Assembly (NCBI RefSeq): GCF_000585375.1
Contig: NZ_KK073874.1
Location: 7,971,913 to 8,035,912 of the forward strand
Reading direction: 5' to 3'
DNA: 64,000 nt
Source: Cryptosporangium arvum DSM 44712
GTDB lineage: Bacteria > Actinomycetota > Actinomycetes > Mycobacteriales > Cryptosporangiaceae
Positions 28,703-37,352 of the stretch are shown in pieces (the first letter of the stretch is position 1; every line of letters starts with the position of its first letter). The translations under genes were made by a program, and so were the position numbers. The notes under the pieces were generated by a model. That model made no database searches and was not told where the DNA came from. It saw only the letters and a program-made list of their open reading frames with translations.

Positions 28703-31459
28703 TTACTTGGCGAAGCCGAGATAGGTACTCCGCAGGCCGAGCTTGATCCGGAACGCGTCGCCGGTGAGCGACACGGTCGTGGCCTTACCGGTGGACAGCG
28801 TGCCGGTGAGCGTCACGGTCTCGGCCCGACCGCCCCAGAGGCCGAGGCCGGTGCGCTTGGTGACCGCGACCGCGGTGACCTTGGTCAGACCGGCCGCGGT
28901 GGCCAGCTGGGCCGGGGTGACGACCTTCGTCCAGTTGGTCGCGGACGAACCGGCGGCCAGCGTGTACGGGTCGGCCTTCGCCGGCAGGTAGCTGACGCCG
29001 CCGGAAGCGGTGTAGCCGCCGCTGTCGGACGAGAACTCGGCGCTGATGACCTTGCCGCCGACCGTGAGCACCTTGCCTGCGGTCGCGGCGATCGCGGCGT
29101 TGGTGGCCGCGGTCTCCGAGAGAGCACCGTCCCAGCACTGGTTGGCCTGAGTGTCGATCACGTCGTAGTAGCGGCTCGCGGTGATCTTCGCGGTCGCGTA
29201 GGTGCGCGCGGCCAGGGTCTGGGCCTGGAGGGCGGCGGCGGGCCAGCTGGAGGGCATCTCGGACGCCACCACGCCACGGAGGTAGGTGTCCATCGGCATC
29301 GTCGCGACGAAGCGGGACGCGTTGTCGGAGACCAGGGCGGTGAGCGTGCCGTCGAAGGTCAGCGTCGTGCCGCCGCGGCAGTCGCCCTTGGCCTTGCCGT
29401 AGGTGAGCTTGAGGGTCTTCGGCCCGCTGAACGTCACCGGGGCGACGAGCGTGAAGGACGCGCTCCCGGCGCTGACGACGTAGCCGGTGCCGCTGCGGGC
29501 GACGTTCCAGGCCTGGGTGGCCAGCGCGACGCTCCGCTTGTCCGCACCGGTGGCGACGAGGCCGGCGACCGGGGCGAACGTGAAGCTGCCCGCGTCGATC
29601 GCGGACAGCCGGACACGCAGCGCCGGGTTGCCCTTCGTGGCCACGACCGTGCCCGGGTAGTAGAAGTCGACGATCTTGGCGGCGTCGAGGCCCTGGTTGG
29701 CCGCGCCCTTGGCGCCGTACTGGCTCAGGCCACGGCCGTGGCCGAAGCCGGCGCCGTAGACGGTGACGCCGGCTTCGGACACGGTCGCGCCGTTCGTGGT
29801 CGCGGTGGTGGCGGCCGGGGTGGGGTTCGCGGTCGGGCTGACCGGCTTGGCGGGCGTGGCCGGGGTGGTCGGCTTGGCGGGCGTCGTCGGCTTGGCGGGC
29901 GTGGGCTTGGCGGGCGTGGGCTTGGTGGTGGGCTTGGTGGTGGGATTGGTGGTGGGCTTGTTGACGACCGGCGCCGGCGTGGCCGAGCCGAGCTTGTACG
30001 CGGCGACCAGGGCCTTCGAGCGGGTACGGACCCAGCTCATGACGTCCAGGCCGTACTTGCCGGGGCAGGTGGTCGCGCTGGTGCTCTGGTGCGGGTAGAT
30101 CGTCGGCAGGTTGAGCGTGGTCTTGGTCTTGAACTTGGTCGACGGGCCACCGGTGAGCTTCGTGGTGCCGATCGGGCTGACCTTCGCGGTGCCGAGCTTG
30201 AACGCCGAGTAGCGGGCGACGGCCTCCTTGGCGGCGGCGCTCACCGCGACCTTGGTGTGGTCGCCGATGATGCCGATGCCGCTGGTGCCGGAGTTGAAGC
30301 CACCGGCGTGCGCGCCGACGACCGCGCGGGTGAGACCGCCGTAGCGTCCCTCCCAGACCCGACCGAAGCGGTCGATGAGCACGTTGTAGCCGACGTCGCC
30401 GTACTTCTCGGTGACGGCCATGTAGTAGTAGATCGAGCGGATGATCGCCGGGACCTGCTCGACCGTGTAGTTGTTCGCGGTCGCGGTGTGGTGCACGACG
30501 ATCGCGTTGACCTTCGGCGCGTAGGCCGGCGTCCACTTCATGTAGGTGGCGTTCGCGCCCCAGGCGGCCCGGCTGTAGATCTTCACGACGCCGTTGCCGT
30601 AGCTGGTGGGCGTGGGCTGGGCGGTGGCGGCGGGCACGAGCGGGTCGGACTGGGCGACCTCGTCGCCGTCGGTGACGACGTCGGCGGGCACGCCGGCGGC
30701 GGGCACGTCCGCGCCCGGGTCGATCAGGTCGACCTTGACGTCCACGGGCTGGCGGCCGGCGACCGTGGTGACGACGACCTCGGCGCTCACCGCGTCGCCG
30801 GTCCAGATCAGGCCGGGGCCCTCCCGGACGTCGAGCGGGATCGCGTTGGTGCCGTTGCGGTCGTCGTTCTCGCCGTTGGCGGCGGTGGTCCAGGCCGACC
30901 AGGGCGCGGACGCCTCGGTGCGGGTGCGGACGGCGACGCTCACCCGGCCCAGCGACGGGTCACGCTGCCAGGTGACGCCGACGGCCGAGAACGGGGTGCC
31001 GGAGGCGATCGTGCGCAGGACGCGCGGGGTGCTGCCCGGCTCGGCGGCGGCGGCCGCGGCGAAGGCGAGCGGGACACCGGCCGGCTGGGCGGTGCTCACC
31101 GAGGTGGAACCGGCGGGGCGGGAGGTGCTGCCGAGCGCGACCGTGCGCACCGAGACCTTGGCCGGCGTCGCCGCGCCCTTGACCGTGGTGCCGGCCGCGA
31201 CGGCGGCGGCCGTCTGAACGGCAGCGGCCGTCTGAACGGCGGCGGGGGCGTTCGCGGCGGCCGTGTCGCCGGCCGCGGTCGGAGCGGCGGCGTTCGCGGC
31301 CGGGGCGTTCGGGGCCGGGGCGATCACGGCGTCGGTCGCGGCGGAGGCCGCCACTGGCAGGGCGGCGGCCGGAGCGAGCGCGATGCCGCCGGCGACTGCC
31401 GCGACGACCGTGGCCGGCAGGGCGAGTGCCCAGCGGCGCGCTGTCGTGTTTCGAGCCAT
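28703..31459 (-). CDS. Secreted PGRP-type N-acetylmuramoyl-L-alanine amidase fused to SpoIID/LytB domain
   Basis: A 918-residue exported protein. The N-terminus carries an Arg-rich signal peptide ending near ALPVAASAA, followed by an Ala-rich region and a beta-rich region. Residues about 315-480 form an amidase_2/PGRP domain with zinc-ligand candidates in IVVHHTATAN, HQSTSATTCPG and YNVLIDRFGRVWEGRYGG. A Pro/Thr/Lys linker (PTTKPT, TPAKPT repeats) follows. The C-terminal half is SpoIID/LytB-like: FGHGRGLSQYGA, then LRGVVASEMPSSWP..AL.AQTLAARTYA and SSDSGGYT. Both domains act on peptidoglycan. A candidate c-di-AMP riboswitch covers the leader, and GGGGGA nine bases before the ATG may be its ribosome-binding site. 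Confidence 0.92.
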   Translation of the reverse strand: MARNTTARRWALALPATVVAAVAGGIALAPAAALPVAASAATDAVIAPAPNAPAANAAAPTAAGDTAAANAPAAVQTAAAVQTAAAVAAGTTVKGAATPAKVSVRTVALGSTSRPAGSTSVSTAQPAGVPLAFAAAAAAEPGSTPRVLRTIASGTPFSAVGVTWQRDPSLGRVSVAVRTRTEASAPWSAWTTAANGENDDRNGTNAIPLDVREGPGLIWTGDAVSAEVVVTTVAGRQPVDVKVDLIDPGADVPAAGVPADVVTDGDEVAQSDPLVPAATAQPTPTSYGNGVVKIYSRAAWGANATYMKWTPAYAPKVNAIVVHHTATANNYTVEQVPAIIRSIYYYMAVTEKYGDVGYNVLIDRFGRVWEGRYGGLTRAVVGAHAGGFNSGTSGIGIIGDHTKVAVSAAAKEAVARYSAFKLGTAKVSPIGTTKLTGGPSTKFKTKTTLNLPTIYPHQSTSATTCPGKYGLDVMSWVRTRSKALVAAYKLGSATPAPVVNKPTTNPTTKPTTKPTPAKPTPAKPTTPAKPTTPATPAKPVSPTANPTPAATTATTNGATVSEAGVTVYGAGFGHGRGLSQYGAKGAANQGLDAAKIVDFYYPGTVVATKGNPALRVRLSAIDAGSFTFAPVAGLVATGADKRSVALATQAWNVARSGTGYVVSAGSASFTLVAPVTFSGPKTLKLTYGKAKGDCRGGTTLTFDGTLTALVSDNASRFVATMPMDTYLRGVVASEMPSSWPAAALQAQTLAARTYATAKITASRYYDVIDTQANQCWDGALSETAATNAAIAATAGKVLTVGGKVISAEFSSDSGGYTASGGVSYLPAKADPYTLAAGSSATNWTKVVTPAQLATAAGLTKVTAVAVTKRTGLGLWGGRAETVTLTGTLSTGKATTVSLTGDAFRIKLGLRSTYLGFAK

Positions 31460-31462
31460 GGA

Positions 31463-31612
31463 AGCAGGTCCCCCGCGTCGTTTCGGTGTGGGCTTCGGGC
31501 GTGGATCGGCGTCCACGAATGAGCCGTCGGCGCGGTCGGTTGCGGGTTGAGAAGGGTTGCGGCCGTGCACCCGGTCCCCACCGGGCGTGCAACGATTCGG
31601 CAACCGACGAGG
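31463..31612 (-). promoter_or_regulatory. Candidate c-di-AMP (ydaO/yuaA) riboswitch
   Basis: On the minus strand the leader of the amidase/SpoIID gene contains GGTTGCCGAATC (within 31591-31610), identical to the conserved 5' block I recall for ydaO riboswitches. It then has a GC hairpin and ends in GCGGGGGACC (31467-31476) just before the start codon. That final block could also be the ribosome-binding site. These riboswitches often control cell-wall hydrolases in actinobacteria. No covariance search was possible and I could not confirm the P1 helix. Confidence 0.45.
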
Positions 31613-31624
31613 CGAGGAGCACCC

Positions 31625-32350
31625 ATGGAGTCACCGGACGCGGCGCTGCGGAGCGCGCTGGCAGCCGACCCCGGGCGTCCGCTGATCACGCAGTACGACG
31701 ACCGCACCGGCGAGCGCGTGGAGCTCTCCGTCGCCACCGTCGACAACTGGGTGTCCAAGACCGCGAACCTGCTGCAGGAGACCGGCGTCGAGCCCGGGGC
31801 GACGGCCGCGGTGCTGCTGCCGGCGCACTGGCAGACCGCCGTGGTCCTGCTCGGGTGCTGGCGGGCCGGGGTCGCGGTCGGGTACTCCCCCGTACCGGGG
31901 GCGGCCCTCTCGGCCGACGTCGAGCCGCGGGTGGTTTTCACGGCGGCGGACCGGGCCGCGGAAGCGGTGGCGCTGGGAGCCGATTTCGGCGTCGAAGAGA
32001 TCTGGGCGCTCTCGCTGGCACCGATGGCCATGCCGCTGCGCGAGGTGCCGCCCGGCGTGGTCGACTACGCCACCGAGGTGCGCGTCCAGGGCGACCGCTT
32101 CACGCCGTACGCCCCTGTGGGCTCCACGGGTCCCGGTCTGCACGACGCCCGGACCCGCGCCGCCGAACTAGGGCTGGGGTCCGGCGGGCGGTTGCTCGTC
32201 GAGACCGACGAGAAGGTGCAGCCGTCGGTGGTCGACTGGCTGCTGGCACCGCTCGTGGTGGGCGGCGGGGTGGTGTTGCTGCGTCACCCGGACCCGGCCC
32301 GGGTGGACCACGTGGCCGGGACGGAGCGGGTCACCGCGCGGCTCGCGTGA
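31625..32350 (+). CDS. TIGR03089 family protein
   Basis: A 241-residue actinobacterial protein of the TIGR03089 family, related to the N-terminal part of AMP-binding acyl-CoA synthetases: ITQYDDRTGERVELS, LLQETGVEPGATAAVLLP, GCWRAGVAVGYSP. It lacks the adenylation core motif (TSGTTG-type) and the C-terminal lid domain, so it cannot be a complete synthetase. The function is unknown. ATG 31625 has GAGGAG upstream. It is divergent from the amidase gene with a shared control region and is followed by a hairpin terminator. Confidence 0.85.
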   Translation: MESPDAALRSALAADPGRPLITQYDDRTGERVELSVATVDNWVSKTANLLQETGVEPGATAAVLLPAHWQTAVVLLGCWRAGVAVGYSPVPGAALSADVEPRVVFTAADRAAEAVALGADFGVEEIWALSLAPMAMPLREVPPGVVDYATEVRVQGDRFTPYAPVGSTGPGLHDARTRAAELGLGSGGRLLVETDEKVQPSVVDWLLAPLVVGGGVVLLRHPDPARVDHVAGTERVTARLA

Positions 32351-32359
32351 ACGGAAGAA

Positions 32360-32387
32360 CCCCGGCCCGCTCGTGAGCGGGCCGGGG
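32360..32387 (+). terminator. Terminator after TIGR03089 gene
   Basis: A perfect 13-bp stem, CCCCGGCCCGCTC (32360-32372) with its complement (32375-32387) and a tiny GT loop, begins nine bases after the stop codon. No U-tract follows. Confidence 0.75.
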
Positions 32388-32906
32388 CCGGTATCTCCTG
32401 GAAGAAGTACGGGGCTCCACCCCCTGGGGAGGATCGAGTGGAGAGCAGTACCTCTTCGACCGTGTCGCCGAATCGTCTACCGCGTGCCGCGATCAGCCTC
32501 TTCGGCAAAACCGGCTAATAAGCCGCCGTCGGAGACCCGGATCGTTCCGGATCGTTGACGGCGCCTCCTCGAGCCGGCGTCGTGCTCCGTCGTGCACGAC
32601 GGGCGGGACCGGACGTTCCAGCTGGAGGTCTCGCCCGCACAACGCCCCGGGTTACCGGGAACATCGGCGGAGCCCGGCATCACGGCACGTCGGTGCCGCG
32701 TAGCCAGTGGCACTGGCGACTCAGCCACCGACCACGTTGCGACCAACGACTGTGCCATGCCACCCCCTTCCGTGCGTCCAGATATGGACATAACGTGTCT
32801 ATCAGAATCAAAGCGGCAATGGAAGCCTTCCGTAACACTGCACCCGATTGCACCGGTGCCCTCATGGACCTCTCCTGAGGTGGACGGCAATCCCTAGACT
32901 CAGCGC
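32388..32906. other. Long intergenic region without a convincing gene
   Basis: About 520 bp. It has a weaker coding signature than its neighbours and an AT-richer segment (32770-32860) that could hold the promoter of the following glycosyltransferase. An inverted repeat GTCCA-GATA-TGGAC lies near 32779-32792. A minus-strand frame of about 93 codons beginning ATG GCA CAG near 32762, with a G-rich sequence upstream, contains two adjacent TTA codons. I do not call it as a gene. Confidence 0.5.
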
Positions 32907-33593
32907 GTGAAGCTGTCGGTCCTGATGCCCGTCTTCAACGAGGAACGCACGGTTGCGAGCGCGATCAAGCGGGTCCTCGACGTCGACTATCCGTGTGCGG
33001 TCGAGCTCGTGGTGGTCGACGACGGTAGCCGCGACCGCACCGCCGCGGCACTCGCCGGTATCGGCGACAGCCGGATGATCGTCGGGTCGCACCCGCTCAA
33101 CCGCGGGAAGGGCGCCGCCGTGCGCACCGCGGCCGCGCTGGCCACCGGCGACTACGTCGTGGTGTGCGACGCCGACCTGGAGTACGCCCCCGAGGACATC
33201 CCGAAGCTGGTCCAACCGGTGCTCGACGGCGACGCCCAGGTGGTGTTCGGCACCCGCACGTTCGGCTCGCACGCGTCCTACTCGTACTGGTACGTCCTCG
33301 GTAACCGGGGCGTCACCACCGCCTGCAACGTGCTGTTCAACTGCTACCTCACCGACCTCGAGACCGGCTTCAAGCTGATGCCGCTCGAGCTCTACCGCGA
33401 CCTGGACGTCCGCGAACCGGGTTTCGGCATGGAAGCCGAGATCGCCGCCAAGCTGCTCCGCCGCGGGATCCGGCCGTACGAGGTGCCGGTCAACTACCGG
33501 GCCCGCGGCCGGGCCGAAGGCAAGAAGATCACCTGGCGTGACGGCGTCGAGGCCGTCTGGATCCTGGGCAAGATCCGCGCCGGGGGGCGCTGA
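32907..33593 (+). CDS. GT2 family glycosyltransferase, DPM1-like
   Basis: A 228-residue single-domain GT-A enzyme without membrane segments. VLMPVFNEERTV, VVVDDGSRDRT and the metal-binding CDADLEYAPED are typical of dolichyl- or polyprenyl-phosphate mannose/glucose synthases, and the end reads NYRARGRAEGKKITWRDG. It probably loads a sugar on a polyprenyl phosphate carrier. GtrA flippase-like proteins at 40.9-42.0 kb could act with it. The GTG start at 32907 has no strong ribosome-binding site and may be leaderless. DUF1028 follows after 21 bp. Confidence 0.9.
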   Translation: MKLSVLMPVFNEERTVASAIKRVLDVDYPCAVELVVVDDGSRDRTAAALAGIGDSRMIVGSHPLNRGKGAAVRTAAALATGDYVVVCDADLEYAPEDIPKLVQPVLDGDAQVVFGTRTFGSHASYSYWYVLGNRGVTTACNVLFNCYLTDLETGFKLMPLELYRDLDVREPGFGMEAEIAAKLLRRGIRPYEVPVNYRARGRAEGKKITWRDGVEAVWILGKIRAGGR

Positions 33594-33614
33594 CCGGGGC
33601 CGTACGCTGACCGC

Positions 33615-34439
33615 GTGACCTTTTCCGTTGTCGGACGAGATCCGGTCACGGGAGAACTGGGCGTCGGGGTGGCGTCGTGCGTGCTCGCCGTAGGCCGGGC
33701 CGTGCCGTGGGGCAAAGCCGGTGTCGGGGTGGTGGTCACCCAGTCGCAGCCCCGCCGGGGGTACGGCCCGCACGCGCTGGCCGGCCTGGAGGCCGGGGTG
33801 CCGGTCGGCCGGGTGCTTCCCACACTGCTCTCCCGCGACGCCGGGGCCGCCGGGCGCCAGGTCGCGATCCTCGCCGCCGACGGGTCGGTCGCAGTGCACA
33901 CCGGCGAGGAATGCCTCGCCGCCAGCGGCGACCGCTACGGCGACGGCTGGAGCGTCCAGGGGAACCTGCTCCGCTCGCCCGACGTCCTGGACGCGATGGT
34001 CGACGCTTACCTGCGCAATCCGCTGCCGCTGGCCGAGCGGCTGCTCGTCACGCTGGAGGCCGGCGAGGCGGCCGGCGGGGATCTGCGCGGACGCCAGTCG
34101 GCGTCGCTGCTCGTCGTCGGCGGCAAGCGGTTGGCCGAGCCGTGGGACGGCGTGGCGGTGGATCTGCGGGTCGACCACGCCCGGGATCCACTCGCCCAGC
34201 TCCGGCAGCTGCTGTCGCTCCAGCGGGGCTACGAGGGTGGTGACAGCGCCGCGCTGGCCGATCTGGCCCCCGACAGCACGAAGGCGATGCACGCCGCGCT
34301 GGAGGCCGCCCGGCGGGGCGACCTGGAGGGCGCGCGGGCGGCGGTGGCGGAGCTGCGGCGCAACCCGCAGTGGGAGGAGTGGTTGCGCTCGGGCGCGGTA
34401 GCCGGACGTTTCCCTCATCTCACCCAGTTGCTCGACTGA
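33615..34439 (+). CDS. DUF1028 family Ntn-hydrolase-like protein
   Basis: A 274-residue protein. The start TFSVVGRDPVTGELGVGVAS and the later VVTQSQPRRGYGPHAL and VQGNLLRSPDVLDAM define DUF1028, a family with an Ntn-hydrolase-like fold and unknown substrate. In some bacteria it lies with peptidoglycan-binding or peptidase genes. The C-terminal 70 residues are helical and Ala/Arg-rich. The GTG start is 21 bp after the glycosyltransferase, so the two are likely cotranscribed. Confidence 0.85.
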   Translation: MTFSVVGRDPVTGELGVGVASCVLAVGRAVPWGKAGVGVVVTQSQPRRGYGPHALAGLEAGVPVGRVLPTLLSRDAGAAGRQVAILAADGSVAVHTGEECLAASGDRYGDGWSVQGNLLRSPDVLDAMVDAYLRNPLPLAERLLVTLEAGEAAGGDLRGRQSASLLVVGGKRLAEPWDGVAVDLRVDHARDPLAQLRQLLSLQRGYEGGDSAALADLAPDSTKAMHAALEAARRGDLEGARAAVAELRRNPQWEEWLRSGAVAGRFPHLTQLLD

Positions 34440-34494
34440 GGTTTCGTGGGGCGGGAAGATTGTCACCTGACCCACGTCGGCCCGGGGAGATCTT

Positions 34495-35526
34495 ATGCGG
34501 CACTTCGGCAGTCTGGTGCTCGCGCTCGTTCTCGCCCCGGTGGTGTGGGTGGCGATCGCGTTCGGCACGAATCGTCTGGCCCGGTCGGTGCTCGCCTTAT
34601 CCGGCTCGTCGGATACCGACAAATATCTGGGTATCGGGCTGCTCCTGGTGGCGGCCATCGCGCTCGGCGTACTGCTCGTGCCCCGGATCTCGCCGGTGGG
34701 GCCGGTGATCGCGGGGGCCGGGTTCCTGGCGGTCTCCGCGCTCGGCCTGTCGTCCGGTTCACCGGTGTACGACCTCGGCAAAGACGTGCTGAGCACGGCG
34801 GACCAGCAGACGCTGGTGTCGCCGATCCCCACCGGCTACCTGTGGCTGGCCGGTTTCCTGCTGCTCGTGCCGCTCGTCGTTCCGGCGCGGTGGCGCAAGC
34901 AACGCGGAGCGGAACCGGCCGCGGCACCGGCCGCCGGCCCGTACGGCCCCGGAGGGCCGCAAGGGCCCGGCGGGCCCGGCGGCACCGCCCCCGGCTCGGG
35001 CGCTCCCACCGCTTACAACCCCACTTCGGGCGCCCCGGGAACCTACGGCTCCGGCCCGGGCGGGCCCAATCCGTACGAGCCCAATCCCTACGAACCCAAG
35101 CCGTACGAACCCAGCCCCTACGGCTCGGGCCCGCCGAGCCCCGGCCCGTACGAGCCCGGGAACTCCCCGACGCTCGTCGGCTCCCCGCCCGGCAGCCCGG
35201 CCAACGCCGACAACCCGCCGCCGGCCACGCCGTACTACTCCGACTACAACAACGACCGGCCCGCCCAGAGCCCCGGCTCGGCCCAGTTCCCGTCGGCGTC
35301 GCCGTACCCGGGCTCCGCGGGCGCGCAGTACCCGCCGTCCACCTACGGATCGCAGTTCCCGGCCCACGACGCCCACCAGGCGCCGAACTACCCCGCGAAC
35401 TACTCCGCGCCGGAACCGCCGCCCGGCCCCACCAGCTACTCGCCGACGGTCTACGGCCGCTCCCGCCCGGACGACGAGCCGGACCGGCCCGACGACCCGC
35501 AGGAGACCCGCCGGATCAATCCGTGA
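34495..35526 (+). CDS. Membrane protein with Pro/Tyr-rich repeat tail
   Basis: A 343-residue protein of unknown function. Four hydrophobic helices (about 5-27, 45-62, 66-90, 115-137) are followed by a 190-residue tail rich in Pro, Gly, Ser and Tyr, with repeats such as YEPNPYEPKPYEPSPYGSG. The tail may bind cytoskeletal or WW/SH3-like partners, but that is speculation. It ends inside the convergent alpha/beta hydrolase gene with an 11-bp overlap. The organisation resembles the membrane protein at 21701-22822. Confidence 0.75.
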   Translation: MRHFGSLVLALVLAPVVWVAIAFGTNRLARSVLALSGSSDTDKYLGIGLLLVAAIALGVLLVPRISPVGPVIAGAGFLAVSALGLSSGSPVYDLGKDVLSTADQQTLVSPIPTGYLWLAGFLLLVPLVVPARWRKQRGAEPAAAPAAGPYGPGGPQGPGGPGGTAPGSGAPTAYNPTSGAPGTYGSGPGGPNPYEPNPYEPKPYEPSPYGSGPPSPGPYEPGNSPTLVGSPPGSPANADNPPPATPYYSDYNNDRPAQSPGSAQFPSASPYPGSAGAQYPPSTYGSQFPAHDAHQAPNYPANYSAPEPPPGPTSYSPTVYGRSRPDDEPDRPDDPQETRRINP

Positions 35527-37066
35527 CCGCGCCCGGCAGCCACTCGCCGATCGTCGCCCGCACCCGGGCGTCGGCGAAGAACGCCGTGTGCGCGACGGTG
35601 CTCGGTGCCGGGACCACGAACGGGTCGGCGATCCGGTACTCCCCGGCCTCGTAGACGCCCCGCGTCGGCACGACGAGGTCGTTCCCGGCTCCGAAGAACG
35701 GGTCGACGATCGCGTTCAGCGCTTTCAGGCGCAGGTCGCCGTCCGCGGGGGTGAAGTCCGACGTCACCGCGCGCACCCAGCCGGCGCCACGCACCGCGCC
35801 GCCGATCGCGCGCCGGTTGGCGTCCGCGACCGCCGGGTTGCCCGGATCCATCGCGGTCAGGCCGGCCAGCCCGGTGAAGACGCCGGTCGCGATCTGTTTG
35901 ACCAGCTCGATCACGCTCTCGACGGTCGCCGTCGACAGCTCCTCGGGGAGCAGCGACAGCAGGTTCGTGAAGACGTCGAGCAGCGTCGTCCACCGCTTCG
36001 GCGACGCCAGCACCGTGCCGTCGTTCGGCGTTCCGACGTGGATCAGCCGGCGGACGTGCGGGGCCGGCACCCCCGCCGCTCCGGCCGACCCCGGGTCGGC
36101 GATCCGGCGGCCGACCAGGCCACCCCGGGAGTGCGTGAGCACGTCGAGCGTGACCGGCCGGTCACGCGGTAATCGTTCGAGGAACCAGCGTGCGTTCGCC
36201 GACGGGTCGACGTGCAGCGTCTGGTGGTCGAAGCCGAGCACGCGCCCCTCGTAGCGGGCGACGAGTTCGGCCAGGCCAGGGCCTTCTCCGGGCCGGGCGA
36301 GCCCGGCGAAACCGCTGCGTATCGTGCTGAACGTTCCGTGCACGAGCAGCAGAAAGGGCTTGTCGGCCAGCTCGGCGAGACGGGCCGTGGCCACGCCGTC
36401 GGGCGGCGGCACGTCGGCCAGCGTCTCCGGCGTGAGCAGGTTGAGCGAGTGGGGACGGTGGCGGTTCTCCCACCAGCCGACGACCACCTGACCGGCGGCG
36501 GCCGCGGCCGACTCGATCGGGAACCGGATCAGGTGCAGCACCTTCCGGAGCCCGAAGCCGACGAGCGCCCGGCGGTCGTCCTGCTGCACCGGGACCCGGA
36601 ACACCTGCCCGAGCCCGGCACGGACCGGGGCGGCACCGCGGCGCGGGGCGCCCGTACCGTCGGCGATCGCGGCCGCGGTGGTGACCGCCTCGACGTCCAC
36701 GTGCCACCGCACCAGGCCGACGTCGTCGACCTCCAGCACCACCTGGCCCTCGTCGGGGCCGGGCGCGGGCACCGTCACCTCGACGTACGGCGCCTCGCCG
36801 GTGAAACCGCGGGCCGAGACGGCGAGGTCGTCGAGCGGCACGCCGAGCACCACACGCATCCCGGCCGCGGCGAGCAGCGGCGCGAGCGGGGCCGCGGCCC
36901 CGGACAGGTCGTCGGCCAGCACGCTCCGTACCGTTCCGGGACGGCGGACCGCCCCGACGACCGCGCTGACGCCCGACGAGGAGATCCGGACACCGTCAGC
37001 GAGTTCCAGCTCGTGGTCACGCTCCAGCTCGGGCACGGTGACCAAAATAGACGAACGCCGGAACAC
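35516..37066 (-). CDS. Alpha/beta hydrolase (lipase-like, DUF7379 type)
   Basis: A 516-residue protein without signal peptide. The oxyanion-hole segment FLLLVHGTFS (near residue 237) and the nucleophile elbow VLTHSRGGLVGRR (near 310) mark an alpha/beta hydrolase of the lipase class, with H-S-R-G-G in place of GxSxG. A late His in APSTVAHTAFF may be catalytic. The N-terminal 200 residues form a beta-rich region typical of this actinobacterial family. The start is uncertain: GTG 37066 or a GTG ten codons later. The substrate is unknown. Confidence 0.75.
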   Translation of the reverse strand: MFRRSSILVTVPELERDHELELADGVRISSSGVSAVVGAVRRPGTVRSVLADDLSGAAAPLAPLLAAAGMRVVLGVPLDDLAVSARGFTGEAPYVEVTVPAPGPDEGQVVLEVDDVGLVRWHVDVEAVTTAAAIADGTGAPRRGAAPVRAGLGQVFRVPVQQDDRRALVGFGLRKVLHLIRFPIESAAAAAGQVVVGWWENRHRPHSLNLLTPETLADVPPPDGVATARLAELADKPFLLLVHGTFSTIRSGFAGLARPGEGPGLAELVARYEGRVLGFDHQTLHVDPSANARWFLERLPRDRPVTLDVLTHSRGGLVGRRIADPGSAGAAGVPAPHVRRLIHVGTPNDGTVLASPKRWTTLLDVFTNLLSLLPEELSTATVESVIELVKQIATGVFTGLAGLTAMDPGNPAVADANRRAIGGAVRGAGWVRAVTSDFTPADGDLRLKALNAIVDPFFGAGNDLVVPTRGVYEAGEYRIADPFVVPAPSTVAHTAFFADARVRATIGEWLPGAVTD

Positions 37067-37352
37067 GAGTGATCTCGGTCACGTACCGAGGGGGTCGCCT
37101 CCACCCCGAGTCGGAGCCAGTCGGCCGGTAGATACCGAAAGAAGTGGCCACGGTCAACTTCTCTTCATCCCGTAACGCGACCATTAACGCCCATTAAGTC
37201 GTTCTGAGACCACCGGGTGAGGCGTGTGGTTCCGCATGCAGGATCGCGGGCATCATCTACCCTCGAACGGTTGAATCGACCCGGACGGCCCCTGCACCCC
37301 GCCCGGCCCAGTAGAGCTGACCCGGTGGGTCTTGCCACAGGAGGAAGCACGC

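Noticed and set aside
27446-31522. A plus-strand open frame of over 1,300 codons opposite the glycosyltransferase and amidase genes
   Set aside because: It is Arg/Gly-rich shadow sequence opposite two genes with clear domains; it has no recognisable domain and no ribosome-binding site.
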